From Bog-950 sp046329515 (lineage in GTDB: Bacteria; Bacteroidota; Bacteroidia; Chitinophagales; LD1): a stretch of DNA of 64,000 nt. The position numbers and the translations under genes are program-made. Under the pieces are notes generated by a model. It was not told the origin of the DNA. It made no database searches and was given only the letters and a program-made list of their open reading frames with translations. The stretch spans positions 806,001 through 870,000 of the forward strand of contig JAXLUM010000002.1 of NCBI GenBank assembly GCA_046329515.1, read 5' to 3'. How positions within the stretch are numbered: position 1 is the first letter of the stretch; every line of letters starts with the position of its first letter. Of the stretch, positions 9,723-17,576 are shown in pieces.

Positions 9723-10760
9723 ATGAACAAACGAAACATATTTACCTCTGTCGCGGTTTTTGCGCTGATTGGTATTTTAGTCCTCTCGCAAATTGGCGGA
9801 TGCAAGCAATGCAACAAGCCTACTGGTGGCAATGGCACCGACACCACTGCTACCGTAAACGAAGTAACTGTAGCTGCACCAAAATTCAATAGCGATACGG
9901 CTTATGCTTACGTGCAAAGCCAGGTAGATATGGGCCCCCGCCCGATGAATACCAAAGCACATGATGACTGCGCTGCATGGATTATTGCAGAAGCAAAAAA
10001 ATATGCTGATACCGTATATGTGCAACGTTTTGACGCTAAAGGTTGGGACAACAAAACGCTGAAAGGCACAAACATTATTGCCTCGTTTAATCCCGGCGCG
10101 CAACATCGTATTCTCATTTCAACCCATTGGGATAGCCGACCAATTGCCGACCAGGATACCAAAGACAAGGACAAGCCCATTTTAGCGGCTAATGATGCCG
10201 GTAGCGGTGTTGGCGTAATGCTTGAAATTGCAAGGGCCATTAGGACACAGCCCATCAATATTGGTATAGACCTATTCTTTAATGATGCTGAAGATTATGG
10301 CAATTCTGAAGGGGGCGAAGACACCTATTGCCTTGGCGTACAACACTGGGGTAAAAACCCACACGTAGCTGGCTACAAGGCTGAGTTTGGTATTCTGTTA
10401 GATATGGTTGGTGCGCGTAATTCTGTTTTTCCGCGCGAAGGATATAGTTCTTCCACTGCCGGTTGGGTGCAGGATTTAGTGTGGGCTAATGCCGCTAAAG
10501 CTGGCTGGTCGGGCTTTTTTAGTAACGAACAAATGCCCGGGCAAATTACCGACGACCATGTTTACATTAACTCTTTAACGGGCATTCCAACTATTGATAT
10601 TATCCATCTTGACCGCAGCTCGCGTTCAGGCACCTTCGGCGATTACTGGCATACGCATGATGACAATATGAGCATTATAGATAAAACTACTTTGCGTGCG
10701 GTAGGCGAAACGCTGCTCTACACCATCTACAAGTTTGATGCTGAAATGAAGGTTCAGTAG
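9723..10760 (+). CDS. Glutaminyl-peptide cyclotransferase-like lipoprotein (M28 fold)
   Basis: A 345-aa lipoprotein (lipobox QIGGC) with an M28-type zinc hydrolase fold. Metal-site motifs are STHWDSRP, ANDAGSGVGV, NDAEDYGN, ITDDHVY and YWHTHDDNM. The NPHVAGYKAE and GILLDMVGAR segments match what I recall of the type II glutaminyl cyclase of Porphyromonas gingivalis. Such enzymes cyclise N-terminal Gln to pyroglutamate on exported proteins after signal peptide removal. An aminopeptidase role is the alternative because the fold is shared. Every clear signal peptidase I substrate in this window has Gln at +1, which supports the cyclase call. It lies 23 bp after cysS. Confidence 0.85.
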   Translation: MNKRNIFTSVAVFALIGILVLSQIGGCKQCNKPTGGNGTDTTATVNEVTVAAPKFNSDTAYAYVQSQVDMGPRPMNTKAHDDCAAWIIAEAKKYADTVYVQRFDAKGWDNKTLKGTNIIASFNPGAQHRILISTHWDSRPIADQDTKDKDKPILAANDAGSGVGVMLEIARAIRTQPINIGIDLFFNDAEDYGNSEGGEDTYCLGVQHWGKNPHVAGYKAEFGILLDMVGARNSVFPREGYSSSTAGWVQDLVWANAAKAGWSGFFSNEQMPGQITDDHVYINSLTGIPTIDIIHLDRSSRSGTFGDYWHTHDDNMSIIDKTTLRAVGETLLYTIYKFDAEMKVQ

Positions 10761-10829
10761 CTCTTTTTTGCTTTTCTCAGGTTACCTTTTCAGTTTCGTG
10801 GTATAAAACACTAAACGGCATTAGCACCT

Positions 10830-11879
10830 ATGAAAAACATAATTCCCTTTTTATTAGTTCTACTGGTAATAAGCTCCTGTAACCCTTTTGGAAGGAACTA
10901 TAACGCTCAAAAGTTAAGCAACAACGACCCCTTTAAAACCACTATGGTCCCCAGTGAGTTTTTCATCGTTAATGCCGATGAAGAAACCGTTATAGAAGGG
11001 GTAAATGGAACCATGGTGGCTATACCCAAGAACGCCTTTATAGATAAACAAGGTAATGCGGCCACAGGTAAAGTACGCATTGAACTAGCCGAAGCATATT
11101 CCCTAAGCAGTCAACTCCTCTCAAACATTACAAGCACTATTGAAAATAAACCCATGCTGAATGCTGGAACGCTCTATTTGAATGCTACCAATGAAAAAGG
11201 AGAGCCGCTAACGCTTGACAAAAACAAACCGACTTTAATTCGCATGCCTGTGAAAAACAAAAGCGCAGGCGCAAAGCTTTACAGGGGCGAACGCAATGAC
11301 AATGGCAGTATGAGCTGGGATAATGCCCGGGAAACTGAGAATTATCTTGTACCAATAGATATTCACCAACTTAATTTTTTACCTGACGGTTTTGCCGAAG
11401 TAGTAAGGGGAGGACTGCCTTTTAATGGGTATACTGTTTCAACTCCCGATTTGGTTGATTCTCTCTATTATAGTCTTAGCGCTTACAAATATTTCGGAGA
11501 AGAAAGTCTGCCGGAAATTTATCTCAACGAAGCCTACTACAATCGTCAAATTGCAATTGAGAACAGTAAATACAATAGAGAGTCGTATAACACTATTGAT
11601 TCCGCTACTGTCTATAGCGATAAGCGATGGACACCTAAAAGAGAAATTGATCCAGCCTTAATTAAAACACTTAAGTCAGACTCTTTTCAAAACACGTTTA
11701 TTGCTACGCATGAGTTTGAAAAACGGCTACAAGCAATTTTTAAAACCTGTAGTAATGATATTTTAATGCTTTATGTAAACAACCTGGATAAACAACTTTG
11801 GCAGGTTGATGAAATGGCAGCCAAAGCGCTGGGTGAAAAACACAGGCCGGAAAAACATTCCTTGAATTTGCGCACCTGA
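10830..11879 (+). CDS. Lipoprotein, N-terminal part of a frameshifted gene
   Basis: A 349-aa frame beginning with a lipoprotein signal (lipobox VISSC, Cys17). Residues 30-130 carry the IPKNAFIDKQGN..GKVRIEL pattern seen at the N-terminus of many Bacteroidota surface lipoproteins. The frame closes at 11877, but from about 11837 onward the -1 frame is open without a break into the next frame, which starts formally at 11987. The last dozen residues here (HRPEKHSLNLRT) look like out-of-frame translation. Restoring one A in the A5 run at 11836-11840 gives one lipoprotein of about 719 aa that ends in a cytochrome c domain. No known function for the N-terminal domain. Confidence 0.75.
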   Translation: MKNIIPFLLVLLVISSCNPFGRNYNAQKLSNNDPFKTTMVPSEFFIVNADEETVIEGVNGTMVAIPKNAFIDKQGNAATGKVRIELAEAYSLSSQLLSNITSTIENKPMLNAGTLYLNATNEKGEPLTLDKNKPTLIRMPVKNKSAGAKLYRGERNDNGSMSWDNARETENYLVPIDIHQLNFLPDGFAEVVRGGLPFNGYTVSTPDLVDSLYYSLSAYKYFGEESLPEIYLNEAYYNRQIAIENSKYNRESYNTIDSATVYSDKRWTPKREIDPALIKTLKSDSFQNTFIATHEFEKRLQAIFKTCSNDILMLYVNNLDKQLWQVDEMAAKALGEKHRPEKHSLNLRT

Positions 11880-11986
11880 AAGAAACTACTGTTAAAGAAG
11901 GAAATGAGAATGTAAAACAACTTAGCGCCTACTTCGAGAGTAGCCTAAAAATTAACACGGATGAACTAGCTGCATTAGAAACTCAA

Positions 11987-12988
11987 ATGCGCACTGACCA
12001 GGATGCGCACAACCGTGTTGTAGATTCCGTGGCCGACCGCTACCGCAACTTATTGTGGAAACGCGAAAAGTATCGCATGGAAGCCTACACCTTTAGCTAC
12101 ACCAGTGTAGGATGGGTTGCATTACTTGAACCAATAAACCCCATAGATACGGTACAATTACAAAAATTGGATGTGCATGTAGCGGGAGCAAAAGACTATG
12201 TGCGTACCCAAGTATATATAGTATATGAGAATATTAAAAGCATCTATCACCTGGAGCAAAGCGATAAAGAAACATTTTTTGTAGGGCAGGACTTAGGCGG
12301 TATGTGGATGATGAAAAACAAGCCTGCTAAAATTGTTGCCATTTGCTATAGAGGCAATGAAGTGAGCATGGGCGTAACCAACTACATAACCTGCAGTAGC
12401 GAAAGCGCTGAAGTTAAACTAACCCCTACTACCAATGCCAGGTCGCTACTGGTTTTACGGGAAGTTGAAAAGGGGACATTCGATGGTAACATTGCCGCTG
12501 ATAAAGATGAAACCCACTTTGAGGTTAGCAGTCCCAGCGATTACGCTGAAGAAAATTCGATAGCGGTTGATTTGCAGTACCAGGATTTCTTTTACCGGGA
12601 ACAACAATACAGGGATACCAAAGCAAAGGAAAATAAATTAGTAGATAAACTAGCTGAGATAGCATTCCCCTGCCTCTGCGGCGAACGTTGTCAGGAATCA
12701 TCTGTTGAATCAGGAAGGAAACTGTTTCAGGCGAACTGTAGGTCTTGCCATTCCATTAATGAGGACGGTACAGGTCCCCCACTAGCGGGAATGACTAAAC
12801 GACAAAGTTTGTGCTGGTTGAAAATATGGATTAGAAACTGGAATAATCTGGTATATGTGAAAGATTACTACGCAGTAAAAATGGCAGAGTCTCGACCTGC
12901 GGCTATGAACACCTTTCCCACCTTAACGGATTGCGATATTGAATCTATATGTCTTTATGTGGAAGCGGAAGAAAAGTTCAGTAAGTAA
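11987..12988 (+). CDS. C-terminal part of the same gene, with cytochrome c domain
   Basis: The formal ATG is at 11987, but the frame is open and coding-like from about 11837, so this is probably not a real start. The end of the protein is a mono-heme class I cytochrome c domain of roughly 85 residues: GRKLFQANCRSCHSI (CxxCH heme site), a GTGPPLAGM turn, and a distal AAMNTFP segment whose Met could be the sixth ligand. The middle part is not recognisable. With the N-terminal part it would form a lipid-anchored periplasmic or surface electron carrier. The partner is unknown. Confidence 0.75.
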   Translation: MRTDQDAHNRVVDSVADRYRNLLWKREKYRMEAYTFSYTSVGWVALLEPINPIDTVQLQKLDVHVAGAKDYVRTQVYIVYENIKSIYHLEQSDKETFFVGQDLGGMWMMKNKPAKIVAICYRGNEVSMGVTNYITCSSESAEVKLTPTTNARSLLVLREVEKGTFDGNIAADKDETHFEVSSPSDYAEENSIAVDLQYQDFFYREQQYRDTKAKENKLVDKLAEIAFPCLCGERCQESSVESGRKLFQANCRSCHSINEDGTGPPLAGMTKRQSLCWLKIWIRNWNNLVYVKDYYAVKMAESRPAAMNTFPTLTDCDIESICLYVEAEEKFSK

Positions 12989-12991
12989 TCA

Positions 12992-15172
12992 TTAATTCAC
13001 TCTAAAATTTATTTTCTGCAGCTTATCGTTGGCTGAACTGTTTCCCACGTAGAGGGTGTGCTCTGTTTTTTCCAATTTCCATCCGTCAGTGCTTTCATCA
13101 AAATAAGCAAGTGAACTTACGGGAAGTGTAAGGGTTACTTCTTTCTGTTCATTATAAAGCAGTTCAACTTTTTTAAAGGTGCGCAGTACTTTTACAGGCC
13201 TGTCAACTTTAGAGTTGTTGCAACCCACGTAAACCTGAACAACCTCTTTTCCGGCGCACTTTCCGGTATTTTTAACTATCACTTTTACGCTTATTGTATC
13301 CTTCTCTTCAAAGGTGGTCTCGTTTAAATGCGCTTCTCCAATCTCAAAATCCGTATAGCTTAAACCATACCCAAAAGGGAAGGCCGGCTTTATGTTCTTT
13401 TTATCCAACAGCGTGTAGCCGTGGTAGTAACCATAAGTAATACTATCCGGCGCAAAAGGTTTTTCAGGTAAATCAGCTTCGTTTACAGGTATGGTAAAGG
13501 GCAACTTGCCGCTGGGGTTAGCGTCACCAAACAACAGTTTAGGCATGGCATAAGCCCCATCCATACCATGATACCAAGTCATTAAAATGGCGGGTACCTT
13601 GTTTTTCCATTCTTCCATAGTAATAGCACTACCCCCGCTAAGCATAACCGTAGTTTTAGGGTTGGCCGCAACGGCTGTTTCTATGGTTTGTATATCGCGT
13701 TGCGATAAGGAGAGTGTTTCGCGGTCGCCGCCACCCTGTATACGCAAACCTTTAAGGTATTTGCTTTTCAATCCGGGCTTTTTCGTTTCGCTTCGCATAG
13801 TCATAAACTCGCCTTCGTCTTCATACGAAACACCGGCTACCACAATCACAGCATCCGCTTTTTCGCAAACAGCTTTTAATTCTTCGGCGTCCTTACCTGT
13901 AGCATGCAGCAGTTGAATATTCGCCGCGCCGCAGTATTCCTTAAATGCCTGCAGGGGTGTGAGCACATAACCGGAGCGTACATAACTACTGCCGCGGTCA
14001 CCATCATTTGGTTTATCGCTCAGGTAGCCCACCAAGGCAATTGTTTTAATGCTATCAGCCGCCAGCGGCAATAGTTTGTTTTCGTTTTTCAGCAGCACTG
14101 CACTTTCCTCAGCCGCCTTATAAGCCAGGTCGCTATTAGGTTTATAGTACGTAATATCCGCTTTCGGCATTTGTTGCCCTATGTATTGAAACAGGTATTT
14201 GGTAAACAGCGTTGGTTTAATCAACGCATCAATATCCGCTTCATCCAGTTTGCCTTCTTTTATGGCCTTCTTAATTTTCTGCAGAGAATAAAATACCGGG
14301 TTCGGCATTTCTACATTCATGCCGGCTTTCACTGCGTCTACCGTAGAGCGCGTTCCTAAAATCCAATCGCTGTGTACAAATCCTTTAAAGCCCCACTGCT
14401 TTCTCAGTATATCATTCAGCAGTACTTCGTTTTCGCCGCAGTACTTACCATTAACTTTATTATATGCGCTCATTACCGTGGCGCAACCATCCTCAATCAA
14501 CATTTTAAAATGCGGCATGTAAACTTCGTGTAGGGTGCGCTTATCCACCTTTACATTTATGGTAAAACGGCTGTTCTCAATGCTGTTTAGCGCATAATGT
14601 TTAGCGGTAGCCATCACTCCGCAGCTCTGTATACCGCGGCTTAAAGCGCAGGCCATAAAACCGGTTAAGTAAGGGTCTTCACCATAGGCTTCCTGCGCCC
14701 GTCCATTCAACGGATTATACAAAATATTCATACACGGCGTACCAATAAGGTTTGCCCCGCTGTGTATGGCATCCTTACCCATCGTCTGCCCAATACTTTC
14801 TTCCAGTTCTACATCCCAACTGGCAGCCCTTGCCATAGCACAGGGAAAATTAGTGTGGTATTTACGCACCACTCCTCTTGGGCCATCAGTAAAGGTTGCG
14901 CCCGGTATGCCGTACTTTTTGTTTTCGCCTATAGTCATTAACGGCAAGCCTTTGCCAAACAGCATAGCGCCGGCCGCTCTGGCAAAAAAATGGCCTTGCG
15001 TATTCATTTGGCCTACTTTTTCCTTAAGCGTTAGCTGTGGCAGTATTGCTTCGGTTTTGCTGTTAGCATAGGCTACAGCTTCAGCATTATGAAAAGGATT
15101 TCCGTTTAGTACTGTTTGCGACATAAGTGAAAAACTGCTTACAACAAGCATTAAACAATAGCAATAGCGCAT
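12992..15172 (-). CDS. Glycoside hydrolase family 3, beta-glucosidase-like
   Basis: A 726-aa exported enzyme: signal peptide cleaved probably before QTVL, an N-terminal GH3 barrel (LTLKEKVGQM, TFTDGPRGVV, ATAKHYALNS), the nucleophile Asp269 in HSDW, a GH3 C-terminal sandwich, and a fibronectin III-like C-terminal domain. It releases terminal beta-linked glucose or xylose units from oligosaccharides in the periplasm or outside. Exact specificity cannot be told. It ends 3 bp from the convergent cytochrome gene, which leaves no space for separate terminators. No SusCD pair or other polysaccharide-utilisation gene lies beside it. Confidence 0.93.
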   Translation of the reverse strand: MRYCYCLMLVVSSFSLMSQTVLNGNPFHNAEAVAYANSKTEAILPQLTLKEKVGQMNTQGHFFARAAGAMLFGKGLPLMTIGENKKYGIPGATFTDGPRGVVRKYHTNFPCAMARAASWDVELEESIGQTMGKDAIHSGANLIGTPCMNILYNPLNGRAQEAYGEDPYLTGFMACALSRGIQSCGVMATAKHYALNSIENSRFTINVKVDKRTLHEVYMPHFKMLIEDGCATVMSAYNKVNGKYCGENEVLLNDILRKQWGFKGFVHSDWILGTRSTVDAVKAGMNVEMPNPVFYSLQKIKKAIKEGKLDEADIDALIKPTLFTKYLFQYIGQQMPKADITYYKPNSDLAYKAAEESAVLLKNENKLLPLAADSIKTIALVGYLSDKPNDGDRGSSYVRSGYVLTPLQAFKEYCGAANIQLLHATGKDAEELKAVCEKADAVIVVAGVSYEDEGEFMTMRSETKKPGLKSKYLKGLRIQGGGDRETLSLSQRDIQTIETAVAANPKTTVMLSGGSAITMEEWKNKVPAILMTWYHGMDGAYAMPKLLFGDANPSGKLPFTIPVNEADLPEKPFAPDSITYGYYHGYTLLDKKNIKPAFPFGYGLSYTDFEIGEAHLNETTFEEKDTISVKVIVKNTGKCAGKEVVQVYVGCNNSKVDRPVKVLRTFKKVELLYNEQKEVTLTLPVSSLAYFDESTDGWKLEKTEHTLYVGNSSANDKLQKINFRVN

Positions 15173-15223
15173 ATCGCAATATAAGAAAGTAGGGAATACG
15201 GTTGAAGTGGATTGGGGGCGCGC

Positions 15224-16165
15224 TTAAACAATTGCGCAGGATTGTGCTGCATCCGTTTCGCGCTGGTAGTAACCCGTGCCGTCATAAGGGCGTTTGGCAG
15301 GTGCTTTCATGCAGGCTTCGCTGCAACAACCTTCCATTTTCCAGCCACATTCTTCGCACAACACAAAATGCTCATTACATTCTGCGTTAGCGCAGTTTAC
15401 CATATGCGCACTTTTGGTGCCGCATATTTTGCAGGTTGAAATAATTTCAGGGTTTACGGTGTTTACATCCACCACAACGCGGTTATCAAACACATAAAGT
15501 TTGCCGTCAAAGTTTTTACCGCCGGTTTCCTTGGCGTATTTCACAATACCGCCATCTACCTGGTAAACATTTTTAAAACCGTTCTGCAATAAAAAGCCGC
15601 TGGCCTTTTCGCATTTAATACCGCCGGTGCAATACGTAACCACGGTTTTGTCTTTCAGGCCTTCTATCTCCTTCAGCTTTTCAGGAAAATCACGGAAGTT
15701 GTCAATGTCCATAGCAATGGCGTTTTTGAAACGGCCCACATTGCTTTCGTAATTGCTGCGCACATCCAAAAACACCACGTCATCGCGCTCTGTCATTTCC
15801 AACACTTCATGCGGTTTTAAATGGATGCCCGTAACCTCGTTAGGGTCTACATTTTTAATGCCACGCAGGCTGCTATGTACAATCTCCGGCTTAAAGCGCA
15901 CATACAAGCGCTCAAATGATAATGTATCTACCTCATCAATCTTAAACTCAATGCCCTCAAACAAAGGGTTACTGCGCACATGGTCCATATACTTTTTACA
16001 TTGTACCACTGTGCCCGATATGGTGCCATTAAGGCCTTCTTCCGCAACAATTATTCTGCCCACAATGCCAATACGCTCACAAAATTCGAGGTGCTGCTTT
16101 GCAAACTCCTCTGCATTAGGTATGCGTGCGTACTTGTAATACAGTAAGGTTTGAAACGGTTTCAT
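15224..16165 (-). CDS. trhO: tRNA uridine(34) hydroxylase, rhodanese family
   Basis: A 313-aa protein of the TrhO/YceA family, which forms 5-hydroxyuridine at the wobble position of some tRNAs in an oxygen-dependent reaction. It has an N-terminal acylphosphatase-like part, a rhodanese domain whose active-site loop reads YCTGGIKC (Cys179), and a Cys-rich C-terminal tail (CKICG, NCANAEC, CEECGWKMEGCCSEAC) that probably binds zinc. The family signature VAEEGLNGTISG near residue 40 fits well. The gene is probably monocistronic, with its own -7 element at 16184. Confidence 0.93.
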   Translation of the reverse strand: MKPFQTLLYYKYARIPNAEEFAKQHLEFCERIGIVGRIIVAEEGLNGTISGTVVQCKKYMDHVRSNPLFEGIEFKIDEVDTLSFERLYVRFKPEIVHSSLRGIKNVDPNEVTGIHLKPHEVLEMTERDDVVFLDVRSNYESNVGRFKNAIAMDIDNFRDFPEKLKEIEGLKDKTVVTYCTGGIKCEKASGFLLQNGFKNVYQVDGGIVKYAKETGGKNFDGKLYVFDNRVVVDVNTVNPEIISTCKICGTKSAHMVNCANAECNEHFVLCEECGWKMEGCCSEACMKAPAKRPYDGTGYYQRETDAAQSCAIV

Positions 16166-16183
16166 TACTACTTTTTAAGGCCT

Positions 16184-16192
16184 GCAAAGATA
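16184..16192 (-). promoter_or_regulatory. Putative -7 element for trhO
   Basis: The minus strand reads TATCTTTGC, a full match to the Bacteroidota TAnnTTTG -7 consensus, 18 bp upstream of the trhO ATG. I see no good TTG element at the expected -33 spacing. Confidence 0.5.
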
Positions 16193-16241
16193 AGGTACAG
16201 AGGCCTTTTTACCATGACCGCCGTCATTACAGCTAAAAGCC

Positions 16242-16249
16242 TATTTTTG
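16242..16249 (+). promoter_or_regulatory. Putative -7 element for kbl
   Basis: TATTTTTG matches the TAnnTTTG consensus and lies 20 bp before the kbl ATG. No convincing -33 element is visible upstream. Confidence 0.45.
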
Positions 16250-16269
16250 AAGGACTTAATTTAACATTC

Positions 16270-17490
16270 ATGTACACCATTAAGGATAGACTGCAGAAAG
16301 AATTAGAGGACATAAAGAACGCAGGTCTTTATAAAAAGGAGCGCATCATTACCACTCCACAAGGGGCTGATATTAAGGCTATTGAATCTCCTGCACCCGT
16401 TCCGGAAGGCACCCTTGGTGTTGAGCCCGTTATTAATTTTTGCGCCAACAATTATCTGGGCCTTTCCTCGCACCCCAAAGTTATTGAAGCCGCCAAGCAC
16501 GCTATTGATACACACGGCTATGGCATGAGCAGTGTGCGCTTTATTTGCGGCACGCAGGACATTCACAAAGAACTTGAACAGAAAATTTCCGGTTTTCTGG
16601 GAACGGAGGACACCATTTTATACGCTGCAGCCTTTGATGCTAACGGTGGAGTATTTGAGCCTTTGTTTGGCGAAGAGGATGCCATAATCTCTGATGAGTT
16701 AAACCATGCTTCTATAATTGATGGGGTGCGCCTGTGTAAAGCACAGCGCTACCGTTACAAGAATAACGACATGGCCGACCTGGAACAGCAGTTGATTGCC
16801 ACACAGAATAATCGCAGCCGCATAATAGTTACGGATGGGGTGTTTAGTATGGACGGCACCATTGCGCAGCTTGATAAAATTGTGGCACTGGCTGAAAAGT
16901 ACAATGCCATGATAATGATTGACGAATGTCACGCCAGTGGTTTTATGGGCAAAACGGGCCGTGGTACGCACGAGCACCGCGGTGTAATGGGCAAAATAGA
17001 TATTATAACCGGTACACTGGGCAAAGCCTTAGGGGGCGCCAGTGGTGGTTTTACCAGCGGTAAAAAAGAAATTATTGAACTGCTGCGCCAACGCTCGCGA
17101 CCTTATTTGTTCAGCAACACTTTAATGCCTGCTATTGTAGGGGCCTCTATTGCTGTGCTGGATATGCTAAGCGAAACCACTACCCTGCGCGATAAACTGG
17201 AAAACAATACCAAGTATTTCCGCGAAAAAATGACTGCTGCCGGTTTTGACATTAAGCCTGGCGAACACCCTATAGTACCCGTAATGCTTTATGATGCGGT
17301 GCTTGCTCAAAACTTTGCCTCCAAACTTTTAGACGAAGGCATTTATGTAATTGGCTTCTTCTACCCGGTAGTGCCAAAGGGCTTGGCGCGCATAAGGGTT
17401 CAAATAAGCGCCGCGCATGAGCGCCATCATTTAGATAAGGCCATTGCGGCTTTTACCAAAGTAGGAAAAGAGTTGGGAGTTATAAAGTAG
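16270..17490 (+). CDS. kbl: Glycine C-acetyltransferase (2-amino-3-ketobutyrate CoA ligase)
   Basis: A 406-aa PLP enzyme of the alpha-oxoamine synthase family. It converts 2-amino-3-oxobutyrate plus CoA to glycine and acetyl-CoA in threonine breakdown. The KBL signatures FCANNYLGLSSHP and VRFICGTQDIHKELE are present. Asp and His around MIDECHASGF contact the cofactor, and Lys252 in GTLGKALGG is the PLP lysine. The related serine palmitoyltransferase has clearly different sequence in these blocks, so I rejected that. No threonine dehydrogenase gene lies next to it in this window. Confidence 0.94.
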   Translation: MYTIKDRLQKELEDIKNAGLYKKERIITTPQGADIKAIESPAPVPEGTLGVEPVINFCANNYLGLSSHPKVIEAAKHAIDTHGYGMSSVRFICGTQDIHKELEQKISGFLGTEDTILYAAAFDANGGVFEPLFGEEDAIISDELNHASIIDGVRLCKAQRYRYKNNDMADLEQQLIATQNNRSRIIVTDGVFSMDGTIAQLDKIVALAEKYNAMIMIDECHASGFMGKTGRGTHEHRGVMGKIDIITGTLGKALGGASGGFTSGKKEIIELLRQRSRPYLFSNTLMPAIVGASIAVLDMLSETTTLRDKLENNTKYFREKMTAAGFDIKPGEHPIVPVMLYDAVLAQNFASKLLDEGIYVIGFFYPVVPKGLARIRVQISAAHERHHLDKAIAAFTKVGKELGVIK

Positions 17491-17576
17491 GCACTTAACA
17501 AATTTGTTGTGCCTATTCTAACTTTAATCAGCAATTAAGATACCCCGCTTTGCCTACCTTTGATTGGCATAGAGGT

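Noticed and set aside
11830..11880. Programmed -1 frameshift joining the two halves of the cytochrome gene
   Set aside because: No X-XXY-YYZ slippery heptamer fits the zero frame at the A runs (GAA-AAA would slip to UGA or GGA codons), and no downstream pseudoknot is apparent. A missing base in the A5 run is simpler.
16270..17490. Serine palmitoyltransferase (sphingolipid start) instead of kbl
   Set aside because: The FCANNYLGLSSHP and RFICGTQDIHKELE blocks are those of glycine C-acetyltransferase, not of bacterial SPT.
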